Source of the DNA: Caldilineaceae bacterium
GTDB lineage: Bacteria; Chloroflexota; Anaerolineae; Caldilineales; Caldilineaceae
Assembly (NCBI GenBank): GCA_018003515.1
Contig: JAGNDO010000015.1
Span: forward strand, 1-37,672
DNA length: 37,672 bases
Direction of reading: 5' to 3'
Position numbers and translations under genes: made by a program
Part shown: one piece after another, positions 1-7,158 of the stretch
How positions within the stretch are numbered: the stretch's first letter is position 1
How the letters are laid out: the number at the start of each line of letters is the position of its first letter
Notes under the pieces: model-generated
Databases searched by the model: none
What the model was told of the DNA's origin: nothing
Seen by the model: the letters and a program-made list of their open reading frames with translations, nothing else

Positions 1-1
1 T

Positions 2-3000
2 CCTGGTGTCACGTTGACAATAGAAGCAGGAGTCGAAGTTCAATTTGAAACTGATAAAGGGTTGCAAGTAAACGGAACTCTGGTGGTCCGTGGCACAGCC
101 AGTGATCCAGTCATTTTCACATCCAATCAGACAAGCCCTGATGCGGGTGACTGGCAGTTTATCAGTTTCACGGATAACAGCTCAGACGCCACTTTCGATG
201 CTGAAGACAACTACACCGGAGGTAGTATCCTACAGCACTGCCAGATTCTCTACGGAGGCGGGGGTGGCGCAACAGGTGCTATTCAAATCGCTTCTGCCGC
301 CCCATTCATTGATAATTGTGAAATCGCTGACAGTGCCCAAGCAGGCATACGAGTTGAAAACACATCCGGCTTGAAGATCAGCAACAGCACTGTTCGCAAT
401 AATCGCTGGGGAGGCATTCGTGTTAGCGGCTCTGGAGAAATCTCTGTCGAGGGAAGCACTATCAGAAATAATGACTTCTCCCATGTCCACGGTGTGGATT
501 CTCCCAACGGAGCGGGCATATCCATATCGGGAGGCTATGCCACCACAATTCACAATAATATCATTGATGACAACTCAAACGGCGGATACTGCAAGGATGG
601 TGGCGGAATCAGCGTCAGTGGCGGAACAGTGACGATTACTGATAACACAATTACTAACAACGCATCCGTAAACAACGGTGGTGGCATCAGCATCTCATCA
701 TCCACAACAACGGGAACCATTAGTGGCAATACAGTTCAAGGGAACATCAGTGCATCCAGTTGCACACAATACGGCACAGGGGGAGGCGGAATCAACATAT
801 CTGATGGCACCATTCTAATTAACAACAACGTCATTCGAGAAAACCAAGCCAACAACTGTGGAGATGGGGGAAATGGTGGCGGAGGTGTGTACGTAAGAGG
901 TGGAACCGTGACCATCGCCAACAACACTATAAACGACAATCTCACCCAATGCAGTTATAGCAACTACAACGGGGGAGCCGGTGTCTGGATTGGCAATATG
1001 TGGGGAGGGTCCGGTCCTTCGGTTACACTCGCCAACAATACGATCTCAGGCAATACAATTCAAAACAGAGGATCTGGCGCTGGCCTCTATATCGACTGTA
1101 GCACATTCACGATAACAGATAATACCATTACCAATAATCGCCTCAATGACAACTCCTATGCTGCTACATCAGGCATTCGATTTCAAAACTCGTACAATTG
1201 TGAACCAACCGGCAGCACCTTTGAACGGAATATCATCACGGGAAACAGTGGAACAAATGCCCAAAGCAGAGTGATCCGAATCCCCAACAATTACTTCTCA
1301 CTTAGCAACAATAGCATCCATGATAATAACTCTCCTTTCACCCTCTGGTATGAAGGAGCCGCTAACACTACCTTTGATGCCACCAATAACTGGTGGGGCA
1401 CAACCGATGCTAGAATTATACTCAGTCGCATTTACGACTTTGACGATAATCTACTCAAAGGTAACGTAAATGTTTCGCCTATGCGGGGAATAGATTCCAC
1501 CGCTCCTATCTTTGGTCCAACAGGTATTGGCGTTAGTGTAGCCGGTTATGCCGGTACAACTATTGATCCCATCCTGAATCTGGCTCTCTCCGCGACCGCC
1601 CCCGCCGACATGCTCATTACTGACGACCACACATTCCCCGCCCAATTGACCTGGGAACCCTACGCCACCACCAAACAGTTCCACACCGACGGCACCAAGT
1701 ACATCTATGCCAAGTTCCGCGATTCCTCCGGAAACGAATCCGCCATCGCCTTCGCCCGACCGCCCCGGGTCATGTACATCCAGAAGACCCAGACCATTGC
1801 CGGGCGACCCGTGCTGGTCAACGTGCGGGTGGCGGCGGATTTGAACGCGGCCGGGGTCAAGCTCTTCTACCGGGGATTGGGCGGAACAACTTACACCGAA
1901 CAGGCCATGACCCTGGCCAGCGGCATCTATTCGGCCTGGATCCCGGCCAACCGCACGGCCAACGGGGTGCAATACTACCTTCAGGTGCTGGACAGCGGCG
2001 GCAATGGTCTGGCCACCCTGCCCGAAAGCACCCCGGCGGACAATCCCTTCAGCCTCTCGGTCCAAGCCATTCTGGAGGGTAACGTGACCGCCAACCAGAA
2101 CAACGCCTTCGAGTTTGCCGTGGGTCTGGTGGTGGAAGTGCCAGCCGGAGCCGTGGTCAACAACACCACGCTGCAGGTGTCCACAGCTTCCACGCCAAGC
2201 CTGCCCCCCGGCATGACCGGCACAGATACCAGCTTCAACCTGAGCATGGCCAACGGCACCAACACCTTTGCCCAGCCGGTCGATGTCACCTTCAGCTACG
2301 AACCGCCCACGACTCGCATGGCCGCCACATCGTCCACCGTATGCGCCTACAGCCTGGACAACGGAGTGGTCAAGTTCGCCGGCTGTGATGTGGATACCGA
2401 GGCCCAGACCGTGGCCTTTGCCACCAGCCACTTCAGCACCTTCTTCCTGGCCAGCAGTGTGGAGATGTATCCGCCTGCGGTCACCACAGCCTTGGCGGGC
2501 CAGGCGCTCACGGTGCAGGCGTCTGTGGTTGACCATGTGCCGGTGCATAGTGGCACTCTGTATTATCGGGTGGGCACCGGTTCCTGGCAGTTCATCAACA
2601 TGGAACAATCCGGGGACTACTATCAGGCCACCATCCCGGCCCTGGATGTGACCGTGGCCGGGCTTTCGTACTACATCCAGGCCAGCGACGGCAGCACGTC
2701 GGCCACCTATCCGGCCTCGAACCCAGAAATCGCGCCGCAGACGATCACTGTTTCTGCACCGTCCGCGCCGGCGTCTGTCTCCACGCTGCGTGCCGGGTCC
2801 AGCGGTTCCAATGTGACTCTGACCTGGTCGAAAGTGAACCAGGATCTATCCGGCAATGCGACGACCATTGACCATTACGTGATCTACCGGGACAGCCGCC
2901 CCTACTTCACGCCGGAGGCTGAAAACCAGATTGGCACCAATACTGAAACCGGCTATACTGATAGCGCCGCGCTCGTCGGCGGACAGAATCGCTACTATGT

Positions 3001-3175
3001 CGTACTCGCCGTGGATAGTGCGGGGCGTTCCAGTGCCGTGGGCAAACGGGTGGGCGTGTTCCACTTTGCGCTTTCAGCTGGCTCGCTGGTCGAGTCTTCC
3101 CATGAAGACGATGGCGAAAGCCCGCCGGCACCGCTTAACGCCTTCACGCAATACCTGCCCTTTGTGGCCAGATAG
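2..3175 (+). CDS. Secreted right-handed parallel beta-helix surface protein (5' truncated by the window)
   Basis: The reading frame is open from base 2 and reads PGVTLTIEAG at once, a typical beginning of a beta-helix region, so the true start and signal peptide lie upstream; the TTG at 14 is not a convincing start. About the first 470 residues are Asn/Gly-rich beta-helix coils (repeated I-x-x-N-x-I and N-N-x-I patterns, with GGGI turns), as in polysaccharide-binding or degrading surface proteins. Then follow Ig-like segments (visible residues about 500-700), a ZU5/GAIN-like segment containing VPAGAV and SHFSTFFLA, and a final Fn3-like domain. The protein ends in QYLPFVAR, a short tail I associate with secreted Chloroflexota proteins. 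The beta-helix part is visibly richer in A/T than the part after about base 1600. No catalytic residues were recognised, so an adhesin or glycan-binding role is inferred. Confidence 0.8.
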   Translation, partial: PGVTLTIEAGVEVQFETDKGLQVNGTLVVRGTASDPVIFTSNQTSPDAGDWQFISFTDNSSDATFDAEDNYTGGSILQHCQILYGGGGGATGAIQIASAAPFIDNCEIADSAQAGIRVENTSGLKISNSTVRNNRWGGIRVSGSGEISVEGSTIRNNDFSHVHGVDSPNGAGISISGGYATTIHNNIIDDNSNGGYCKDGGGISVSGGTVTITDNTITNNASVNNGGGISISSSTTTGTISGNTVQGNISASSCTQYGTGGGGINISDGTILINNNVIRENQANNCGDGGNGGGGVYVRGGTVTIANNTINDNLTQCSYSNYNGGAGVWIGNMWGGSGPSVTLANNTISGNTIQNRGSGAGLYIDCSTFTITDNTITNNRLNDNSYAATSGIRFQNSYNCEPTGSTFERNIITGNSGTNAQSRVIRIPNNYFSLSNNSIHDNNSPFTLWYEGAANTTFDATNNWWGTTDARIILSRIYDFDDNLLKGNVNVSPMRGIDSTAPIFGPTGIGVSVAGYAGTTIDPILNLALSATAPADMLITDDHTFPAQLTWEPYATTKQFHTDGTKYIYAKFRDSSGNESAIAFARPPRVMYIQKTQTIAGRPVLVNVRVAADLNAAGVKLFYRGLGGTTYTEQAMTLASGIYSAWIPANRTANGVQYYLQVLDSGGNGLATLPESTPADNPFSLSVQAILEGNVTANQNNAFEFAVGLVVEVPAGAVVNNTTLQVSTASTPSLPPGMTGTDTSFNLSMANGTNTFAQPVDVTFSYEPPTTRMAATSSTVCAYSLDNGVVKFAGCDVDTEAQTVAFATSHFSTFFLASSVEMYPPAVTTALAGQALTVQASVVDHVPVHSGTLYYRVGTGSWQFINMEQSGDYYQATIPALDVTVAGLSYYIQASDGSTSATYPASNPEIAPQTITVSAPSAPASVSTLRAGSSGSNVTLTWSKVNQDLSGNATTIDHYVIYRDSRPYFTPEAENQIGTNTETGYTDSAALVGGQNRYYVVLAVDSAGRSSAVGKRVGVFHFALSAGSLVESSHEDDGESPPAPLNAFTQYLPFVAR

Positions 3176-3197
3176 CGAACGGATAAGGAGTCTTCAC

Positions 3198-3860
3198 ATG
3201 AGAAAGATCACAGGTGTTCCCAGAATACTTGGATGGACAGCGGCGCTGCTGTCCATTCTCACCATGCTGGCAGGGTCGGCGTGGACACTTCAGACGGTGT
3301 ACGGTGCTGCGCTTGGTGAGGTGGCCGTCGTCGGCAAGTATAATGCGCTGACGATGGTATTGGATAACGGTACGTCAAAGGCATCGGAACTGCTGGCAAG
3401 CATCAACGCGAGCAGCTCGGTCACGGTCAAAAAGGTATTGCGCTATGATGTCGGTTCGGGTTTCATCACCTATGATCCTGACGATCCGTTTAGCAGTGAT
3501 TTTTCGATTCAGGTAGGGGATCCCCTGTTTGTGTTGGTGGAGGGCAGTTCATCAAGCGCCTATTCATTGGTGGGCGACGTGCCGGACGCAGGCAGCGTTG
3601 AGTTCAATCTTGTTGGATCAGCATCGAGCTGCCGGTTCAACTATATTTCCATACCCCTCGATCAATCTGACCTAGACGGAGGCCACGCATCCGATCTGGC
3701 GACGGCGATGGGGAACGTAGCCAAGGTGCTGACCTATGAACCTGCGTTTGGATTCATCACCTATCAAGTAGATGATCCCTTCAGCAGTGACTTTTCCGTC
3801 CAGATCGGCTATCCCTATTTTGTTTGCATGACCAACACGACACCATTTGTATGGCCCTAA
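3198..3860 (+). CDS. Small secreted protein with an internal duplication
   Basis: 220 aa. The start ATG at 3198 is chosen because AAGGAG lies at 3185-3190, seven bases upstream; an open frame extends further upstream but would overlap the preceding gene. The N-terminus has basic residues then a hydrophobic stretch ending near TVYGA, a signal peptide. The mature part contains two copies of one module: residues around 75-115 and 175-218 both carry V-L-x-Y-x-x-x-x-G-F-I-T-Y followed by D-D-P-F-S-S-D-F-S-(I/V)-Q-(V/I)-G. It starts 22 bp after the beta-helix gene and is probably co-transcribed with it. I do not recognise a named family with certainty; such repeats occur in exported Chloroflexota proteins. 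It probably works at the cell surface; function unknown. Confidence 0.75.
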   Translation: MRKITGVPRILGWTAALLSILTMLAGSAWTLQTVYGAALGEVAVVGKYNALTMVLDNGTSKASELLASINASSSVTVKKVLRYDVGSGFITYDPDDPFSSDFSIQVGDPLFVLVEGSSSSAYSLVGDVPDAGSVEFNLVGSASSCRFNYISIPLDQSDLDGGHASDLATAMGNVAKVLTYEPAFGFITYQVDDPFSSDFSVQIGYPYFVCMTNTTPFVWP

Positions 3861-3919
3861 CTTGCACATTTATCCAGCAAATGACCATTCAGTGAGCAAC
3901 GCTCTCTAGGAGAAATAAT

Positions 3920-4717
3920 ATGATTCCCCACAAGTTTAGCCGTAAACAACTCTCCATCATGCTCGTCGCCGTAGCGATCCTACTGGCTGTTGTCAGCAAC
4001 ATGGCATCGGCAGCCACATCATTTGTGCCAACCGCCGATGATTTCGCCGTCTACGATGACAATGCCTCTCAGCTAAATATTGAGAATCTCCTCAATGTAC
4101 GGGCGGGAGGAAGCCCAGATGGTACCTGTGCTTCCCAGAACGAAACCTTTCTCAAGTTTGACTTCAATACACTTGATTCTTCTCTTGTGAACCCCAGCAC
4201 CTCCATCACCTCGGCCGAATTACAACTAACCGCGGCGTCTCCATCATCCGGGAAAATCACCATGGAATTGTATGGTTCAAGCAGCGATAGTTGGAGTGAG
4301 GGGAATGGTGCCATCCTCCAGGCAAATCGTCCTCCCTTTGACACCAATCTAAACACCACGTCGCCCCAAGTTGCTTCAGGTGGCACGGTCACCTTTGCCT
4401 CCAGCACTGAATTCGCCCAGTACGCGCAGGCTCAACTGCGGGGTGACGGAATTCTAACTCTGGCCATCCGCGCTCGAAGTGGCGTTCCAGGACTCTGCGA
4501 CACTGTGGGAACACCAAGTCAGGTAATGTCCGCACGGACAGCCGATGGCGGAACAAGCAATCCTGTCCTGATACTTTCCGGGACTAATGGCACTACCGCC
4601 ATCACCCTCGTCTCCCTCACCGCCAGCGTACCCACCACCTCCTTCACCCCCTACGCCCTCTTCGTCGCGGTGATCGGCCTGGCCGCCGCGGCCCTGGTCT
4701 GGATTCGCCGTCGGTAG
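3920..4717 (+). CDS. Exported DNRLRE/CBM96-like protein with a C-terminal membrane tail
   Basis: 265 aa. The start is supported by AGGAGA at 3908-3913, six bases before ATG. An N-terminal signal sequence (hydrophobic residues about 12-31, ending SAA) precedes a beta-sandwich domain of the DNRLRE/CBM96 type: a D-x-x-V/N-x-R-x-G pattern, then F-L-K-F-D-F, S-A-E-L-Q-L and later A-I-R-A-R segments. Such domains bind carbohydrate or form repeats in surface proteins. The C-terminus carries TAITLVSLTAS, a hydrophobic helix and WIRRR, the tripartite layout of a sorting or membrane-retention signal. The same arrangement occurs in the product of the minus-strand gene at 11169-12038. The last 100 bp are much richer in G/C than the middle of the gene. 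Confidence 0.75.
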   Translation: MIPHKFSRKQLSIMLVAVAILLAVVSNMASAATSFVPTADDFAVYDDNASQLNIENLLNVRAGGSPDGTCASQNETFLKFDFNTLDSSLVNPSTSITSAELQLTAASPSSGKITMELYGSSSDSWSEGNGAILQANRPPFDTNLNTTSPQVASGGTVTFASSTEFAQYAQAQLRGDGILTLAIRARSGVPGLCDTVGTPSQVMSARTADGGTSNPVLILSGTNGTTAITLVSLTASVPTTSFTPYALFVAVIGLAAAALVWIRRR

Positions 4718-4747
4718 TCGTTGTCCCCATCGGAATGCAAAAGGCCC
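4678..4747 (+). repeat. Direct repeat copy A: end of anchor-coding region plus start of terminator
   Basis: These about 70 bases (end of the CBM96-like gene, stop codon, spacer and left terminator arm) recur at 5691-5760. From 4705 on the two copies are almost identical apart from one synonymous change in the last codons and a few changes in the spacer before AATGCAAAAGGCCC. The repeat brackets the Uma2 gene. Confidence 0.75.
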
Positions 4748-4775
4748 TGGCGCGCAGAAACGTGCCGGGGCCTTC
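4739..4775 (+). terminator. Hairpin terminator after the CBM96-like gene
   Basis: AAGGCC at 4741-4746 pairs with GGCCTT at 4769-4774, and the stem continues inward (CTGGCGCG with CGTGCCGG, two wobble pairs) around a CAGAAA loop. It begins 21 bp after the stop codon. The downstream T-run is short, so termination may be weak. Confidence 0.6.
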
Positions 4776-4831
4776 TCACACCTGAGAATTGCCGGTGATC
4801 GGGATTGCTTTCCTCGCGAGGGCAGATTGTG

Positions 4832-4837
4832 TATAAT
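4832..4837 (+). promoter_or_regulatory. Probable -10 element for the Uma2 gene
   Basis: A consensus TATAAT lies 61 bp before the Uma2 start codon. No good -35 hexamer stands at 17 bp (TTTCCT at 4809-4814 is the best match), so this is a tentative promoter call. Confidence 0.4.
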
Positions 4838-4897
4838 AATCAGAAGCCTGCTGATCTAGGGTCAGACGCTGATCCCGTGCAGGCAGGAGGTGGATGC

Positions 4898-5677
4898 ATG
4901 AGTGTGATGAACCCGACAAGGGTGCAAGACTATTCCGAGAGCGACCAGGGGCGCAAACACCGTTCGCGCCAGGTTGCCGGCCGGGGCGACCCAACAGAAG
5001 CAGCTATCCTGGCCCTGACACCGGGGGATCGCTTGACGCGCTACGAATTCGAGCGGCGCTACGATGCCATGCCGGATCTCAAGAAGGCTGAATTGATAGA
5101 GGGAGTTGTGTACATGCCATCACCCGTGCGCTACGATGTTCATGGCCAGCCCCATGCCCAGATCATGGGCTGGCTCTTTGTGTATAGCACTGCCACACCT
5201 GGAACCGGAATCGGCGACAACACCAGCGTGCGCCTTGACCTGGAAAACGAGCCCCAACCCGACGCCCTCCTGCGCCTGGAGCGTGGGGCGGGCGGCGCGT
5301 CCACCATCGGCGCGGATGGTTATGTGGCCGGCCCGCCTGAACTGATCGTGGAAATCGCCGCCAGCAGCGCATCCTACGATCTGCACGACAAGCTGCGGGT
5401 CTACCAGCGGCATGGCGTGCAGGAATATGGGGTCTGGCGCATCTACGAGGGGCAGATCGATTGGCTTTCCCTGCACCAGGGGCGCTACGAACCCTTGCCG
5501 GCAGACGAGGCCGGGGTCGTGCGCAGCCTGGTCTTCCCCGGTCTGTGGCTGGACGTGCCGGCCCTGCTGGCCGGCGAGTTGGCCCAGGTGCTGGCGACCC
5601 TGCAAGCCGGCCTGGCCAGCCCGCAGCACGCCGCCTTTGTCCAGGCAGTGCAGGCGAAGCTGGCCGCGGCAGATTGA
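4898..5677 (+). CDS. Uma2 family (PD-(D/E)XK-like) protein
   Basis: 259 aa. ATG at 4898 is preferred over earlier in-frame starts because AGGAGG at 4885-4890 stands seven bases before it. The protein matches the Uma2 family (DUF820), a restriction-endonuclease-like fold: LTRYEFERRYD, a short strand with PDALLRL, then the core PPELIVEIAASS and, eight residues on, a Lys in LHDKLRVYQRHGV followed by QEYGVW. The D, E and K positions of the family are all present, so a nuclease fold with intact active site is plausible. Uma2 genes are abundant in Cyanobacteria and Chloroflexota; their role is not established. A duplicated piece of the upstream surface gene's 3' end follows this gene, suggesting that it was inserted or that a neighbour was lost here. 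Confidence 0.85.
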   Translation: MSVMNPTRVQDYSESDQGRKHRSRQVAGRGDPTEAAILALTPGDRLTRYEFERRYDAMPDLKKAELIEGVVYMPSPVRYDVHGQPHAQIMGWLFVYSTATPGTGIGDNTSVRLDLENEPQPDALLRLERGAGGASTIGADGYVAGPPELIVEIAASSASYDLHDKLRVYQRHGVQEYGVWRIYEGQIDWLSLHQGRYEPLPADEAGVVRSLVFPGLWLDVPALLAGELAQVLATLQAGLASPQHAAFVQAVQAKLAAAD

Positions 5678-5690
5678 AGATGAAATTGTC

Positions 5691-5760
5691 TGACTGGCGG
5701 CTTTGGCTTTGGTCTGGATTCGCCGCCGGTAGTCGTTGCCCATTGAAATGCAAAAGGCCC
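5691..5760 (+). repeat. Direct repeat copy B
   Basis: Second copy of the segment at 4678-4747. It includes the anchor remnant, its stop codon, the spacer GTCGTTG and the AATGCAAAAGGCCC that begins the terminator. Confidence 0.75.
5694..5732 (+). pseudogene. Orphan C-terminal anchor remnant (LAALALVWIRRR, stop)
   Basis: In this frame the bases read LAALALVWIRRR and then TAG, against LAAAALVWIRRR and TAG at the end of the CBM96-like gene. An in-frame TGA at 5691-5693 separates it from anything upstream, and it starts 16 bp after the Uma2 stop. It is therefore the last 12 codons of a paralogous tail-anchored protein whose body is gone. It is followed by its own terminator. Confidence 0.7.
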
Positions 5761-5789
5761 CGACACGATTCGTCGTGTCGGGGCCTTTT
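5752..5789. terminator. Strong bidirectional terminator
   Basis: AAAAGGCCCCGACACGA (5752-5768), a TTCG tetraloop, and its perfect complement ending in TTTT (5773-5789) make a 17-bp stem flanked by A- and T-runs on the two strands. It lies between the + strand Uma2 gene and the minus-strand GH3 gene and can serve both. Confidence 0.9.
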
Positions 5790-5797
5790 GTGTCCAC

Positions 5798-5830
5798 ACC
5801 ATCCTGGAAGCTGGCAGCTTCCAGGATGGT
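5798..5830. repeat. REP-like palindrome, copy 1
   Basis: A 15-bp perfect stem (left arm ACCATCCTGGAAGCT) with a GGC loop, immediately after the GH3 stop codon. The same 33-bp palindrome stands at 11041-11073 with one base pair changed on both arms (T-A to C-G), so pairing is kept. Confidence 0.8.
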
Positions 5831-7051
5831 TCATGCAGCATCCCTCGCCACACCCAACCCCATCTTCAACGCCAAAATCCGCCGATAAGATGCGTTGATG
5901 CGGGCCATGTCGATCTCTCCCGCCTCCACCAGCCCGGCTAAATGATCCACCGCCTTCTCCACCAGATTCTCGCCGCCCACCCGGTATTGACTGAAAAGCA
6001 AAATGTCCGCGCCGGCTTCCACGGCCAGGGTGACAGACTCCTCGAAAGTATAGTTATCGGTGATGGCCTTCATTTGTAGATCATCGGTCATCACCACACC
6101 GCCAAAGCCAAGTTGACCCCGCAGCAGACCGTCGATGATGGGCCGAGAGAGGCTGGCCGGATGGTCCGGGTCCAGATCTCGGTGGAAGAGATGGCCCACC
6201 ATGACCACATCGGCCAGTTTTTCGTCAGCCAGGGCCCGATAGGGGTCCAGTTCGCTCTCTTGCCAAGTGTCGGAAATATCCACCTGGCCCCAGTGGGTGT
6301 CCCCGGCCGCACTGCCGTGACCGGGGAAGTGCTTGAGCACGCAGCCCACCCCCTGGGCATGGTGGGCCTCCACAAAGGCCCGGGCGTGACGGGTCACCAC
6401 TTCTGGGTCGGCGGAGAAGCTGCGTCCCACGCCGCCGATGATGGGGCTGGCTGGGTTCAGGTTCAGGTCCACCACCGGGGCCAAGTTGAGGGTAATCCCC
6501 ATCTCGGCCAAACTCTTGGCCATCACCTCGGCTTGGGACCGGGTGACCTCCACGTCGTCCTGCTTGCCCAGGATTTGCGCCGAGATCGAGGCGTCAAAGC
6601 CGTTGGCCTCCCGCAGCCGGGCCACCCGCCCCCCCTCCTGATCAATAGCGATGAGCAGGGGCAGATCCGAGGCCGCGGCTTGCAGGGCCGTGGTCAGGGC
6701 CAGGAGTTGATCCCGGCTGTCCGCGTTGTCGATCAAGACGATGCCGCCCAGGTGCCGATCCCGGATCGTCTGCACAATTGGGCTGTCGTCGGCCACTCCC
6801 TTGCCCCGAAAGCCGACCATGATCATCTGCCCCAGCTTGACCGCCAGGGGCGCATCCGGCTCCGGCGTGGCCGTGGGCAGGGGGATGGGGGTGGGGACGG
6901 GCGTCGGCGTGGGTGTGGGGGTGACCCAGGCGTTGTTGGGGCCGACAAAGAGGGGATCGGCGCACGCGGTCAAGAGCAGACCCGTGGCCGCGGTAGCGCT
7001 GTGGCGCAAAAATCGTCGTCGAGAAATGGGACCGGACAAGGAGTGGGGCAT
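5831..7051 (-). CDS. nagZ: Exported GH3 beta-N-acetylhexosaminidase (NagZ-like) lipoprotein
   Basis: 406 aa. The start at 7051 is preferred: the first residues then read as a twin-arginine signal (SRRRFL, residues 10-15) ending in a lipobox LTAC with Cys30, followed by a Thr-Pro linker, and a promoter lies just upstream. The catalytic domain has the GH3/NagZ landmarks: IDQEGGRVARL, KHFPGHG, then GDTH (the acid/base loop) and MTDDLQMKAI with the nucleophile at about Asp323. NagZ enzymes remove beta-1,4-linked N-acetylglucosamine from peptidoglycan fragments. Here the export signal suggests work outside the membrane on wall-derived or foreign glycans, unlike the cytosolic E. coli NagZ. The symbol denotes family similarity; substrate is not proven. 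Confidence 0.9.
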   Translation of the reverse strand: MPHSLSGPISRRRFLRHSATAATGLLLTACADPLFVGPNNAWVTPTPTPTPVPTPIPLPTATPEPDAPLAVKLGQMIMVGFRGKGVADDSPIVQTIRDRHLGGIVLIDNADSRDQLLALTTALQAAASDLPLLIAIDQEGGRVARLREANGFDASISAQILGKQDDVEVTRSQAEVMAKSLAEMGITLNLAPVVDLNLNPASPIIGGVGRSFSADPEVVTRHARAFVEAHHAQGVGCVLKHFPGHGSAAGDTHWGQVDISDTWQESELDPYRALADEKLADVVMVGHLFHRDLDPDHPASLSRPIIDGLLRGQLGFGGVVMTDDLQMKAITDNYTFEESVTLAVEAGADILLFSQYRVGGENLVEKAVDHLAGLVEAGEIDMARINASYRRILALKMGLGVARDAA

Positions 7052-7092
7052 GGGTGCAGACCAGGGATGGCGGATGAGTGGAGACACCCTGG

Positions 7093-7121
7093 ATTGTATC
7101 CACTCCGCAAGCGAAGTGCAA
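7093..7121 (-). promoter_or_regulatory. Sigma70-type promoter for the GH3 gene
   Basis: On the minus strand TTGCAC (7121-7116) is followed after exactly 17 bp by TACAAT (7098-7093). The predicted transcript would start near 7086, giving about 35 nt of leader before the ATG at 7051. Confidence 0.7.
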
Positions 7122-7142
7122 ACCGACGCGGCCAAGGTTTTG

Positions 7143-7151
7143 TGCTATAAT
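7143..7151 (+). promoter_or_regulatory. Extended -10 promoter, probably leaderless
   Basis: TGCTATAAT is a perfect extended -10 (TG-n-TATAAT). Only seven bases separate it from the ATG at 7159, so the transcript should begin at or next to the start codon. No ribosome binding site is present. Confidence 0.75.
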
Positions 7152-7158
7152 CCGCCCC

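Noticed and set aside
1451-2608. Minus-strand open frame opposite the first surface gene
   Set aside because: Gly/His-rich shadow frame; the + strand reading has clear domains.
2931-3197. Upstream extension of the duplicated-repeat protein
   Set aside because: It overlaps the preceding gene and skips the good ribosome binding site before 3198.
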